This document shows positions 6,041 through 6,348 of a DNA stretch of 6,348 bases, piece by piece. Every line of letters starts with the position of its first letter. Position 1 is the stretch's first letter. Below the pieces are notes generated by a model that was given only the letters and a program-made list of their open reading frames with translations, made no database searches and was not told the DNA's origin. This stretch comes from Gammaproteobacteria bacterium (GTDB taxonomy: Bacteria > Pseudomonadota > Gammaproteobacteria > Steroidobacterales > Steroidobacteraceae), in contig JASHYG010000046.1 of NCBI GenBank assembly GCA_030043215.1, forward strand, positions 1 through 6,348, read 5' to 3'. The position numbers and the translations under genes are program-made.

Positions 6041-6348
6041 TTGTCCGAGCAGAACGCCGTTCCGCTCATCGTGCTGAGCGCCTCTCGGGATCCCGCCGAG
6101 CTGATCAACAGCATCCTCCGCCGCGCGGGACATCCGGTGCACTGCACGTGGATTCCGGCTCTGCCGGATCTCGCCGATGCGCTCACACAGATCAATCCGG
6201 AGCTGCTGCTCGTGGTGGAGCAGGCGGACGACGATCTTGCGACCGTCGCCCACATCCGCGACCAGATCGCTCCCGCCGTGCCGCTCATCGTCGTCGGCGA
6301 GGCGGTGGACGAGACGCGCATGGCGGTCGCCATGCAGCACGGGGCCCG
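6041..6348 (+). CDS. Protein with N-terminal degenerate receiver-like domain (partial, cut by window end)
   Basis: The frame is open from TTG 6041 to the right edge (102 codons plus 2 nt) with no stop. The visible part looks like a CheY-type receiver fold: strand VPLIVLS (7-13), helix about 18-29, strand VHCTWI, helix 42-50, strand PELLLVV (53-59), helix 66-76, strand VPLIVVG (80-86) and a helix ending in MQHGAR. Residues needed for phosphorylation appear lost: SAS follows the first strand where acidic residues are expected, and Val59 sits where the phospho-acceptor Asp normally ends the third strand. Such pseudo-receivers often head larger signalling proteins, for example FimX-like PAS-GGDEF-EAL proteins whose N-terminus it resembles. 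That identity is inference, since the effector part is outside. The start rests on AGGAG 7 nt upstream and on the whole first strand being kept. Confidence 0.7.
   Translation, partial: MSEQNAVPLIVLSASRDPAELINSILRRAGHPVHCTWIPALPDLADALTQINPELLLVVEQADDDLATVAHIRDQIAPAVPLIVVGEAVDETRMAVAMQHGA

Overview
The window is GC-rich (roughly 70%) chromosomal housekeeping DNA, packed with genes. The best-fitting source is a gammaproteobacterium. PrmB, AroC, Psd, EpmA, EF-P and EpmB all read like Escherichia coli, Pseudomonas or Xanthomonas orthologues, and the prmB-aroC pair and the EpmA/EpmB type of EF-P modification are typical of that class. I cannot name the genus. There is no mobile element, CRISPR array, rRNA or tRNA.

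Layout. Positions 1-1559 (minus strand) hold prmB followed 7 nt later by aroC, whose 3' part runs off the left edge. From 1651 (plus strand) a three-gene unit, SCO-family protein, psd and epmA, runs with ATGA stop/start overlaps at both junctions. epmA converges on efp (minus strand) across a 70-bp gap that carries a 20-bp tandem duplication and a perfect 20-bp palindrome. efp diverges from epmB (plus strand) across only 24 bp. After epmB comes a 104-bp gap with nested inverted repeats, an extended -10 promoter-like element and a good ribosome binding site. This leads into a TTG-started gene cut by the right edge, which encodes an N-terminal degenerate receiver-like domain.

How the genes work together. 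The core of the window is a complete EF-P beta-lysylation module. EpmB makes (R)-beta-lysine, EpmA attaches it to EF-P, and the acceptor Lys34 is present in EF-P. Modified EF-P rescues ribosomes stalled at proline runs. PrmB, which methylates a glutamine of ribosomal protein uL3, adds a second translation-related modification. aroC (chorismate), psd (phosphatidylethanolamine) and the SCO protein (copper delivery or thiol redox) are housekeeping neighbours.

I found no convincing new system. The points worth a second look are the nearly leaderless SCO start that can overlap the prmB start, an expanded Gly/Ala insert in EpmA, the dyads around efp and epmB, and the atypical receiver domain at the right edge.
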